Shown: positions 1 through 6,400 of the stretch, one piece after another
Position numbering within the stretch: position 1 is the stretch's first letter
How the letters are laid out: the number at the start of each line of letters is the position of its first letter
Origin: an uncultured Methylobacteriaceae bacterium
GTDB taxonomy: Bacteria > Pseudomonadota > Alphaproteobacteria > Rhizobiales > Beijerinckiaceae
DNA: 6,909 nucleotides
Assembly (NCBI GenBank): GCA_937872715.1
Contig: CALMTJ010000392.1
Location: 1 to 6,909, forward strand
Direction: 5' to 3'
Translations under genes and position numbers: made by a program
Notes under the pieces: generated by a model
What the model saw: only the letters and a program-made list of their open reading frames with translations
Told to the model about the DNA's origin: nothing
The model's database searches: none

Positions 1-121
1 CGAGCAGGATGGCGCGCGCGTTGTGCAGCTTGTCGGCCAGCGAGACGCGCAGCTCGTCGCCCTGCTTGTGGCCGATCGCCGCGATGTAGGCCTCCTTGCG
101 GGCGCGCCAGGGCGGCTTCGG
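1..121 (-). pseudogene. C-terminal fragment of an HD-domain phosphohydrolase (SpoT/MESH1-like), 5' part missing
   Basis: In the frame with codons starting at 121, 118 and so on, the minus strand encodes 40 residues up to the left edge, beginning PKPPWRARKEAYIAAI and ending VSLADKLHNARAILL. This is the distinctive end of HD-superfamily phosphohydrolases related to the (p)ppGpp hydrolase domain of Rel/SpoT. In that family the Asp of LAD(K/R)xHNxR is a metal ligand and the Asn lies in the active site; both are present here. The N-terminal half, with the HD motif itself and the other metal-binding His residues, is absent: upstream of about 121 the sequence becomes the PAS gene in a different frame, with no start codon or ribosome site for this fragment. 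I infer a 5'-truncated gene or a chimeric join. The frame is open at the edge, so the 3' end is not seen. A role in alarmone or nucleotide hydrolysis is a family-level guess. Confidence 0.7.
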
Positions 122-875
122 CCTTTCGCCTGTCCTCGAGGTCGGCGAAGGTGAACAGCATGCAGGGCTCGGCGCCGATATCGAGCGGCTGGCCCGCGAC
201 GATGACGTAATGCTCCGGATCCCTCGGGAAGCGGAGGCAGGCCTCCATCTGCGGGATGGTCTCGCCTGCCTTCAGCCTCTGGATCGCGAGCTCCCGGTAC
301 TCGGCCCGTTCCAGCACGTCGATCTCGTAGACGGAATGGCCGAGGACGTCCTCGTGGGCGTAGCCGGACAGCTGGAGGAATCCCTCGTTCACGCGCACGA
401 AACGGAGGTCGGAGAGGCGGCAGATCGCGGCGGGCGCCGGATTGGCCGAGAACATGAGGTCGAAGCGCTCCTCCGCCTCGACATGGCCGGTCATGTCCGT
501 GCAGACGAGGACGTGGCAATCGGGCAGGCCTGCCGGCGTCTTGACGACGAGGCTGCGGACGCGATGCGTCCAGTCCCGGCCCGGCCGGTCGCGGCGGGTG
601 ACCTCGACCTCGAGGTCGAACCATTGGCCGGCGGCCGCGCGCTCGATCGGCGTCCGGTCCCCTTCCAGCGGCTGCCGCGTCCGGCTCCGGATGACGTAGT
701 TCGAAAGGTAGGCCTCGATGGAACGGCCGAGATCGTCCAGGTAATCGACGCCGTGCATCTCGAGCGCGGAATGGTTCGCGTAGGTGATCGCCCGGTCCGG
801 CTCTATCAGGATCACGCCCTCCTTCATGCCGGCGATGATCTCCTGGAGTTGGGTCCGGTCGGGATAGTCGCTCAA
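1..875 (-). CDS. Tandem-PAS sensory protein, truncated at a foreign junction and by the window edge
   Basis: A sensory protein with two PAS domains, which probably binds a small ligand or cofactor and passes a signal to a missing C-terminal output domain. The start is TTG at 875: a GGAGG box (885–881) lies 5 bases upstream and the next in-frame Met is residue 17. PAS 1 spans about residues 8–125 (IIAGMKEGVILIEPDR, then YANHSALEMHG). PAS 2 spans about 135–245 (MFSANPAPAAICRLSDLRF, VNEGFLQLSGY, EDVLGHSVYEID, CMLFTFADLEDRRKAEAAL). In homologues I recall from Methylobacteriaceae, RRKAEAAL is followed by a further PAS domain and a LuxR-type helix-turn-helix; that is memory, not a search result. 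Here the frame stays open to the left edge, but after about residue 256 (position 108) it reads through DNA whose real coding sense is another frame, so the tail is probably not native. The output domain is unseen; a kinase or cyclase is possible. Confidence 0.8.
   Translation of the reverse strand, partial: MSDYPDRTQLQEIIAGMKEGVILIEPDRAITYANHSALEMHGVDYLDDLGRSIEAYLSNYVIRSRTRQPLEGDRTPIERAAAGQWFDLEVEVTRRDRPGRDWTHRVRSLVVKTPAGLPDCHVLVCTDMTGHVEAEERFDLMFSANPAPAAICRLSDLRFVRVNEGFLQLSGYAHEDVLGHSVYEIDVLERAEYRELAIQRLKAGETIPQMEACLRFPRDPEHYVIVAGQPLDIGAEPCMLFTFADLEDRRKAEAALARPQGGLHRGDRPQAGRRAARLAGRQAAQRARHPA
108..122 (-). other. Junction between PAS and HD-phosphohydrolase sequence (frame switch at microhomology)
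   Basis: On the minus strand, 122–108 can be read as PAS-protein codons (A-E-A-A-L) or, shifted by one base from 121, as HD-protein codons (P-K-P-P-W). Both readings fit what their families normally carry at that point, so the breakpoint cannot be placed more finely than about 14 bases. A single-base frameshift cannot explain it, because the protein families on the two sides are unrelated. The cause is either deletion between short repeats or an assembly/library artefact. Confidence 0.6.
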
Positions 876-880
876 CTCTG

Positions 881-885
881 CCTCC
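881..885 (-). promoter_or_regulatory. Ribosome binding site fixing the TTG start of the PAS gene
   Basis: The minus strand reads GGAGG, then CAGAG, then TTG (875–873). The full-strength Shine-Dalgarno match at 5-base spacing is why TTG is preferred over the downstream ATG at residue 17, which would remove the first strand-forming segment of PAS 1. Confidence 0.7.
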
Positions 886-1147
886 GGGGTGCCGGTCCGC
901 CGACGTCGTGGTCCCGCCCGAGATGAGGTAGGGCGTGACCGCGCCCCATGCTACCGTCGGGGGCAGCCGTCATAGCACCGGACGCCGAGGGCACCGCACC
1001 CGGATCGCGCCTCCGTCGGACCCTTGCCAAGCGATCGGACGTCCGCGCGACACCATCCTGAAACGGCGGACCGGGCTAATCGGCGGGCCAGCGTCGAGCA
1101 TCGTTCGCGTTCGGCGAATAGCCCACTTCCGCTCGGGGGAAGCCACC

Positions 1148-1519
1148 ATGAATCGTCGGTCCGCCATCGCCAGCCTCGTCGTCTGCCTCGCGTCGTTCAG
1201 TGCTCCCGCGCTCGCCCTCGCCGCCTCGGAGCCGGACATCGCGTTGTTCAAGGTCGTGACCGTGAAGGACGAGATCGTGATCGGCCTTACCGCCGAGCAG
1301 ATAGGCCGGGTGGGAGGCCGCGACGCCGCCGCGGTCGCGCGTGCCCTGAAGGAGCGGGGCTCTCTGGAGGTGTGGCGCTACACGGTCGCGAAAGGCACGA
1401 CCGGCGATCTCCTCAACGTGCCGCTCGCGCGGGTCGGCCTGCTGCCGGACGGTTTGGTGAGGATCGAGCCCTTCGCGACCCCCCTCCCGATCGTCGCCCC
1501 GGGACCCGACGCCAAATAG
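1148..1519 (+). CDS. Small exported protein of unknown function (123 aa)
   Basis: I do not recognise a characterised family. The start is ATG 1148, chosen because GGGGGA (1135–1140) lies 7 bases upstream and because it gives an immediate signal peptide; the frame is open further upstream, but that stretch is Arg-rich and not protein-like. Residues 1–4 (MNRR) form a basic n-region, about 5–22 a hydrophobic core, and an Ala-X-Ala site near 23–25 suggests signal peptidase I cleavage before the sequence ASEPD. Cys13 is not in a lipobox. The mature part of about 98 residues is probably periplasmic: two short strand-like stretches (ALFKVVTVKDEIVIGL), a helix rich in Ala/Arg (about 53–66), then VWRYTVAKG and a Pro-rich C terminus (TPLPIVAPGP). 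No transmembrane segment or catalytic motif is visible. I recall similar conserved hypothetical exported proteins in Methylobacteriaceae. It is transcribed alone, diverging from the PAS gene and converging on the acyltransferase gene. Confidence 0.8.
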   Translation: MNRRSAIASLVVCLASFSAPALALAASEPDIALFKVVTVKDEIVIGLTAEQIGRVGGRDAAAVARALKERGSLEVWRYTVAKGTTGDLLNVPLARVGLLPDGLVRIEPFATPLPIVAPGPDAK

Positions 1520-1629
1520 GCCGTTCGCCAAGCGGCGGCCCGAAGCGTTGCATGGCTCCGCTCCGGGCAGCCTGGCCGTCGGCACGGCGGCATCCGGGTC
1601 GCCATCGTGGGCCGGCGGCCGCCCTGGAT

Positions 1630-1652
1630 AGGGCGTCCGTGCCGGACGCTCT
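1630..1652. terminator. Hairpin between convergent genes, candidate bidirectional terminator
   Basis: A 10-bp stem (1630–1639 with 1643–1652, one G·T pair, core GCGTCCG/CGGACGC) closes a 3-base loop. It lies 110 bases after the exported-protein stop and about 70 bases after the acyltransferase stop on the opposite strand. There is no T-tract on either side, so a classical intrinsic terminator is not proven. The position and strength of the stem favour a role in transcript ending or 3'-end protection. Confidence 0.45.
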
Positions 1653-1723
1653 CGGGTTCGGGGCTGTCGGGACGCCGCTGCGGTGTGGCGAGCCGCCTCG
1701 GCGCCGGCCTGACGCTCGCGGAG

Positions 1724-4700
1724 CTATGCGGCCCGCGCATCCCCGCCCCCGGCGAGGGAGGCCGCGAGCGCGACGTAGTCGGTTTTCCCCGTGGCGAGCA
1801 CCGGAAGGGTGGCTCCGGCCAGCACTTCGCGCGGCAGCATGATCTCCGGAAGGCCTCGGGCCGCTGCAGCCTGAACCAGCGCGACGCGCGTGAGGGCCGG
1901 GTCTTCCGTCACCAGCAGGACGGCCTCGCCCTTTCGGGGGTCCGGCCGGGAAAGTGCCGCGTGCCGGAACGACGGCGACGCGCCGGCCGCGAGGTCCTCG
2001 ACCGCACCGAGCGACACCATCTCGCCCGCGATCTTCGCGAAGCGCTTGGCACGGCCCATGATCGAAACGAAACCCTCGGCGTCGAGCGAGACGATGTCCC
2101 CCGTGTCGTACCAGCCGTCCGGCACGGGTTCGAGCACGCCCGGCGCACCGTCCCGGTAATAGCCGAGCATCACGTTCGGACCCTTCACGAAGAGCCGTCC
2201 GCCTCCGGCGATCCCGGCGACGGGCTCCAGCCGATGCCCGATGCCCGGCATCAGGCGCCCGACGGTGCCGACCTTGAAGTGCATGGGCGTGTTGAAGGCG
2301 ATGACGGGCGCCGTCTCGGTCGCGCCGTAGCCTTCGAGGAGGCGGATCCCGAAACGCTCCGACCACGTCCGCCGGGTCTCGTCCGACACCCGCTCGGCGC
2401 CGGCCCCGACGATCCGCACCGAGTGGAAATCGTAAGGGTTCGCCATCCGGGCATAGCCCCGCAGGAACGTGTCGGTCGAGAAGAACACGGTGGCGTTCGT
2501 CTGGTAGATGAGTTCCGGCACGATGCGGTAATGCAGGGGCGAGGGGTACAGGAAGGTCCGGATGCCGGCGAGAACCGGCAGGAGCGTCCCGATCGTCAGC
2601 CCGAACGAGTGGAACATCGGGAGAGCGTTGAACACGACGTCGCGCGTGTTGAACGCGATGCGGGCTCCGACCTGGTAGCGGTTGGCGTGCAGGTTGCGGT
2701 GGGACAGGACGACGCCCTTCGGCACGCCTTCGGAGCCGGACGTGAAGAGCACGACGGCCGGCGCATCCGGGTCGCGACGCCCGGCCAGGAGGTGCGGCAG
2801 GAAGGACCGGGCGAGGCCGAGGATCTTGTCGAACGCGCCGATCTCGCCGCGCACGTCCTCCAGGAAGACGATCCGAACCGTCCGGGCGAGCTCGTCCACC
2901 GTCCCGCCGAGCTTGCCCTTGTCGACGAAGCGGCGCGAGGTGAGCACGGTCGAGACCCGGGCGATGCGGCAGGCGGCCGCCATCCCGGCCGCCCCCGTCG
3001 AGACGTTCAGCATGGCCGGGACGCGCCCGATCGCCTGGAGCGCGAAGAAGGTCACGACGGCGCCGACCGAGTTCGGCAGCACGAGTCCGACCGTCTCGCC
3101 GTCGGCGGTCATCCGCTTGAGCTTCCCGCCGAGCACGAGGGCGCCGGCCAGGAGCCGGCCATAGGATAGAGGCGCGAAATCGACGTCCTCGACGATGACG
3201 TGCCTGCGCCCGTTCAGCGACGCGGCGTCGGCGAGTGCCGCGAATAGCGTCCGGTCCGTGCGCGAGGTGCGGAACATCATGTCCGACATCACCTCGTAGA
3301 GCATCTGGCCGGCGAGCTTGCGCCGCGCCCGCCCCTTGATCGCGGGATCGATCGGCAGCCGCCGCGGCGGCAGGACCGTCATGCGGACCTTCGGGGCGAC
3401 ACGCCGTGCGACGCGGCCGGCGAGCCGGGTGAAACGCGTGTGCTGGAGACCGTCGAGGCGCACGGGCACGAGGTCCGCGCCCGTGCGGTCCGCCACGAGC
3501 GCCGGGCCTTCATAGACCTTCATCAGCGATCCCGTGACCGTGAGCCGCCCTTCCGGGAAGATCACGAGCGTGCGGCCGCGCTCCACCTCGCGCGCGAGTG
3601 ATTTCAGCGCCATCGGGTTCGTCGGGTCGACGGGCGCGAAATCGACCAGCGCGAGGAGGGGCTTCGCCCACCAGGCCTTCGCGATGTTGGTGTCGACCGC
3701 GAAGACGGGATCGCCCGGCAGGAAGGCCGCGACGGCGAGCCCGTCCAGGAACGATTGGTGGTTCGCGATGACCACCCGCCGCTCGCCCGCGGCCAGCAGG
3801 TTGTCCTCGCCCCGGACCTCGACGGCGTACAGCGCGGACATGACGGAGCGGACGACCGCCTTCAGCACGATCCGCGACAGGAGGCGAAGCATGATGGCGG
3901 CCGCCACCATGTTGAGGGCGGCGAGCACCAGCGCGAGCGCGGGCACCGACAGGCCGAGCCCTGACGACAGCCCCGCCACCACCAAGGCGCCGGCCACCAT
4001 GAAGAGCGAGTTCACGATGTTGTTGGCGCCGATCGTGCGCGCCTTCGCGTCCTCCGGCGCGGCGTGCTGGAGGATGGCGAAAAGCGGGACGGCGTAGAAG
4101 CCCGACACCGCCGCGAGCGCGAAGAGGAGGGCGGATACCAGGATGGTACCGGGGCTCGCGAGGACGTCGAGCAGCAGTCTCCCCGAGCTCTCGGGCGCGG
4201 GGAGCACTGCCGTCGCGAAGGAGAACACGACGAGGAGGCCCGACATCACGAGCGCCGCGAACGGCACCGGACGCGGCGTGATCTCGCCCTTGAGGCTCCG
4301 CGCGCAGAGCAGCGAGCCGGCCGCGATGCCGACCGAGAAGACGCCGAGCAGGAAGCTCGCGACCGCCTCGCCACCGCCGAGAAGATCGCGCGCGAGCGGG
4401 GTGACGAAGGACAGGAGCGTCGCGCCGACCGTCCAGAACCACGAGATGCCGAGGATCGCGAGCCAGACGGTGCGGTTCGACCTCGCCTCGCGCAGCACCG
4501 TCAGGGTGCCGGACCTCGCGGGGTTCGGCCCGTCCGACGGGAGCGCGGGAGGCGCTTGCGGGATGAAGCGCGCGGCCGCGTAGCCGAGCCCCGCCACGGC
4601 GAGGAGCGCCACCGCCAGGATGGCCGTGCCGCCCTCGGCGCCCACGAGCGACCCGCCCAGGATGCTGCCGAGCAGGATCGCCACGAAGGTCGCGCCCTCG

Positions 4701-5152
4701 ACGAGCGCGTTCCCGGTCACGAGCTCCTCGGGAGCGAGATGCGCGGGAAGGAGGCTGTACTTGACGGGGCCGAAGAGGGCGGCCTGGCTTCCGAGCAGGA
4801 ACAGCACCGCGAACAGCCCGAGGAGATGCCCCGTCAGGAGCGCGGCGCCGCCGAGTGCCACGATGACGATCTCGAGGAGCTTCAGGCGGCGGGCGAGCGC
4901 GGCCTTGTCCATGGTGTCCGCCAGGGAGCCCGCGAAGGCGGACAGGAGGATGAACGGCGCCACGAAGGTCGCACCCGCGAGCGCGGTCAGGGAGGCGGCG
5001 TCGAGCCCCGATCCGGCCCCGACCCGGAATGCGACGAGGAGGGCCATCGCCTGCTTGAACAGGTTGTCGTTGAAGCCGCCGAAGGCCTGCGTCCAGAAGA
5101 GCGGCGCGAAGCGGCGCGCGCGAAGAAGGTGGAGTGATGCGCTCGAGGCCAT
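1724..5152 (-). CDS. aas: Trifunctional lysophospholipid flippase / acyltransferase / acyl-ACP synthetase (LplT–PlsC–Aas fusion)
   Basis: This 1142-residue inner-membrane protein probably imports lysophospholipids, activates a fatty acid onto acyl carrier protein, and re-acylates the lysolipid, the job shared by LplT and Aas in Escherichia coli. Residues about 1–425 are a major-facilitator domain with the LplT-like start FWTQAFGGFNDNLFKQAM and 10–12 hydrophobic segments. Residues about 430–640 are a PlsC-type acyltransferase: H465 and D470 form the HX4D motif in NHQSFLD, and FPEGR is at 532–536. Residues about 640–1135 are an AMP-forming ligase: FTSGSEGVPKG (about 803–813), YGATE (942–946), WYDTGD (1014–1019), GR at 1033–1034, and a candidate catalytic Lys at 1123 in ATGKTDY. 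No key residue is missing. ATG 5152 gives the expected short cytoplasmic N terminus; upstream purine-rich bases (GGAG, GCGGGA) offer only a modest ribosome site. The stop is TAG at 1726–1724. The metal transporter gene lies 105 bases upstream on the same strand. The assignment is firm; the substrate range is inferred. Confidence 0.93.
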   Translation of the reverse strand: MASSASLHLLRARRFAPLFWTQAFGGFNDNLFKQAMALLVAFRVGAGSGLDAASLTALAGATFVAPFILLSAFAGSLADTMDKAALARRLKLLEIVIVALGGAALLTGHLLGLFAVLFLLGSQAALFGPVKYSLLPAHLAPEELVTGNALVEGATFVAILLGSILGGSLVGAEGGTAILAVALLAVAGLGYAAARFIPQAPPALPSDGPNPARSGTLTVLREARSNRTVWLAILGISWFWTVGATLLSFVTPLARDLLGGGEAVASFLLGVFSVGIAAGSLLCARSLKGEITPRPVPFAALVMSGLLVVFSFATAVLPAPESSGRLLLDVLASPGTILVSALLFALAAVSGFYAVPLFAILQHAAPEDAKARTIGANNIVNSLFMVAGALVVAGLSSGLGLSVPALALVLAALNMVAAAIMLRLLSRIVLKAVVRSVMSALYAVEVRGEDNLLAAGERRVVIANHQSFLDGLAVAAFLPGDPVFAVDTNIAKAWWAKPLLALVDFAPVDPTNPMALKSLAREVERGRTLVIFPEGRLTVTGSLMKVYEGPALVADRTGADLVPVRLDGLQHTRFTRLAGRVARRVAPKVRMTVLPPRRLPIDPAIKGRARRKLAGQMLYEVMSDMMFRTSRTDRTLFAALADAASLNGRRHVIVEDVDFAPLSYGRLLAGALVLGGKLKRMTADGETVGLVLPNSVGAVVTFFALQAIGRVPAMLNVSTGAAGMAAACRIARVSTVLTSRRFVDKGKLGGTVDELARTVRIVFLEDVRGEIGAFDKILGLARSFLPHLLAGRRDPDAPAVVLFTSGSEGVPKGVVLSHRNLHANRYQVGARIAFNTRDVVFNALPMFHSFGLTIGTLLPVLAGIRTFLYPSPLHYRIVPELIYQTNATVFFSTDTFLRGYARMANPYDFHSVRIVGAGAERVSDETRRTWSERFGIRLLEGYGATETAPVIAFNTPMHFKVGTVGRLMPGIGHRLEPVAGIAGGGRLFVKGPNVMLGYYRDGAPGVLEPVPDGWYDTGDIVSLDAEGFVSIMGRAKRFAKIAGEMVSLGAVEDLAAGASPSFRHAALSRPDPRKGEAVLLVTEDPALTRVALVQAAAARGLPEIMLPREVLAGATLPVLATGKTDYVALAASLAGGGDARAA

Positions 5153-5257
5153 GCCGTGATCCCGCTCCGTTCCGGACCGTTCAATGCCGGGTCGTTGTTG
5201 CCGGCGGCGCCGAGGGCGGGCGTCGTCCGGCGGTGTGGGCGAACGCCGCCCCGCCGC

Positions 5258-6289
5258 TCACTCGCGCGGCGCCCTGATGCCGAGCACCCGAATCATGCCG
5301 TAGGCGAGGCCGGCCGAGGCGAACGCGAGCCCGAACACGATCCAGGAGCCCTGTTCGTGATCGGCCAGCGGCAGGCCCTTGGTGTTGATGCCGAACAGGC
5401 CGGTGACGAGCGTCGGCGGAAGGAACAGCGCGGTCAGGATCGAGAGCGTGTAGAGCTGGCGGTTCGACTGGTCGGCGACCCGTGCGGACAGCTCCTCCTG
5501 CATCAGCCGCGCTCGCTCGACGACCAGCGTCATGTCGCGGTCGAGCGCATCCAGCCGCTGGGCGAGGCGCGACGCCGTCGTGATCGTCGGTTCGTCGAGC
5601 TCCTGGCGGACGCCGTCCTCCTCCAGGCGATGAAAGACGGCCCGAAGCCCGAGCAATTGCCGATGGAGACGGACGGCGTCGCGGCGGATCGGGCCGAGGC
5701 GCTGGCGGTCGCCGCGCACGCGTTCGTCGAGAATGCGGTCTTCGATCTCGTCGAGCGTGTCCGTCAGGCGCTCGCCCCGCTCGGTGATGGCGCCGATGAC
5801 GGACCCGATCAGGGTTTCGAGGAGCACGAAGGGCGAGACGATGCGAGCGCCCTCGCGGGCGGCGTCCCGCGCTACCTCGGGGCTCTCGACCGGCTGGCGG
5901 CGGCCGCTGACGAGCGAACGCGGCCCGATGACGAAGTGCAGCCGGGACGTGGCATCGTCGCCGCCGTCGCTCGGCCGGCGGGCGAGGTCGGCGACGACCC
6001 CGCCGATATGGCTGTTCTCCACGGTGACGCGCTGGTGGTGATCCTCCGCGAACACCGCGGCTGCGAGGCGCTTCGGGCCGAAGCGACCCTCGCCGATCAG
6101 GCTGTCCAGCTGCGCCCGGGCGAGGTCGAAATGCAGCCAGAGGAAGCCCTGGCCGAAATTGTCGGTGTCGAGAGTGCCCGCGTCGGGCACGAGATGGCCG
6201 ACGCCATGTGCGTCGAACCGCATGGCGAAGAGGAGGCCCGCCAGCGTCGGGGTGGATCGGAACGCGAGGCCCGGGGCTGAGGCATCCAT
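5258..6289 (-). CDS. CorA-family divalent cation transporter, ZntB-like
   Basis: A 343-residue homologue of the CorA/ZntB 2-TM-GxN family, which forms pentameric inner-membrane channels or transporters for Mg2+, Zn2+, Co2+ or Ni2+. Residues about 20–150 form the cytoplasmic alpha/beta domain. About 150–275 is the long helical stalk, rich in charged residues (LDEIEDRILDERV, LDALDRDMTLVVERARLMQEE). TM1 is about 280–299 (LSILTALFLPPTLVTGLFG), directly followed by the signature Gly-Ile-Asn at 300–302. A short periplasmic loop (TKGLPLADHEQGS) leads to TM2 (about 316–337) and a brief basic tail. GIN rather than the GMN of classical CorA points to the ZntB branch, hence a Zn-type label, but the metal and direction are not decided by sequence. 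Length is normal. ATG 6289 has AGGAG (6303–6299) 9 bases upstream; Met23 is an alternative start, but the longer form keeps the N-terminal strand. Its stop lies 105 bases before the acyltransferase start. Confidence 0.88.
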   Translation of the reverse strand: MDASAPGLAFRSTPTLAGLLFAMRFDAHGVGHLVPDAGTLDTDNFGQGFLWLHFDLARAQLDSLIGEGRFGPKRLAAAVFAEDHHQRVTVENSHIGGVVADLARRPSDGGDDATSRLHFVIGPRSLVSGRRQPVESPEVARDAAREGARIVSPFVLLETLIGSVIGAITERGERLTDTLDEIEDRILDERVRGDRQRLGPIRRDAVRLHRQLLGLRAVFHRLEEDGVRQELDEPTITTASRLAQRLDALDRDMTLVVERARLMQEELSARVADQSNRQLYTLSILTALFLPPTLVTGLFGINTKGLPLADHEQGSWIVFGLAFASAGLAYGMIRVLGIRAPRE

Positions 6290-6349
6290 GCGGCGGAACT
6301 CCTGCCGGCCGAGCTTATCGCGGTTTCGGCACGAATGGACCCACCCTCC

Positions 6350-6372
6350 TTCCGTCCCGGCGCCCGACGGAA
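6350..6372 (-). terminator. Weak inverted repeat downstream of the autotransporter gene
   Basis: A perfect 7-bp inverted repeat (TTCCGTC 6350–6356 with GACGGAA 6366–6372) closes a 9-base GC-rich loop. It lies about 29 bases after the autotransporter stop and before the transporter gene start. No T-run follows in the direction of transcription, so it may be a weak or Rho-assisted end signal, or chance in GC-rich DNA. Confidence 0.25.
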
Positions 6373-6400
6373 CGAGCGGCCGCCATGTCCGCCCGGGCCG

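Noticed and set aside
96..926. A 276-codon plus-strand open frame antisense to the PAS gene
   Set aside because: Its product is rich in Arg, Asp and Ala with no domain-like pattern, while the opposite strand encodes clear PAS motifs. It is a GC-driven shadow.
935..1147. Possible upstream extension of the exported protein to an ATG at 935
   Set aside because: The extra 71 residues are Arg/Pro-rich, would bury the signal peptide, and the GGGGGA box sits correctly for ATG 1148.
1607..3169. A 520-codon plus-strand open frame antisense to the acyltransferase gene
   Set aside because: The composition (runs of Arg, Glu, Gly, His) is typical of antisense frames in high-GC codons. The minus strand carries intact adenylation motifs throughout.
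4064..5137. A 357-codon plus-strand frame opposite the MFS domain, very rich in Arg and Glu
   Set aside because: It is the complement of hydrophobic transmembrane codons, which gives charged residues. No ribosome site or family resemblance.
5153..5257. GC-rich inverted segments between the transporter and acyltransferase genes as a terminator or operator
   Set aside because: Only 5-bp stems with variable loops are present and no T-run follows, so they are no better than chance at this GC content.
5156..6280. A 374-codon plus-strand frame covering the metal transporter gene
   Set aside because: It is the mirror of the CorA-like coding frame, which has the full family architecture on the minus strand.
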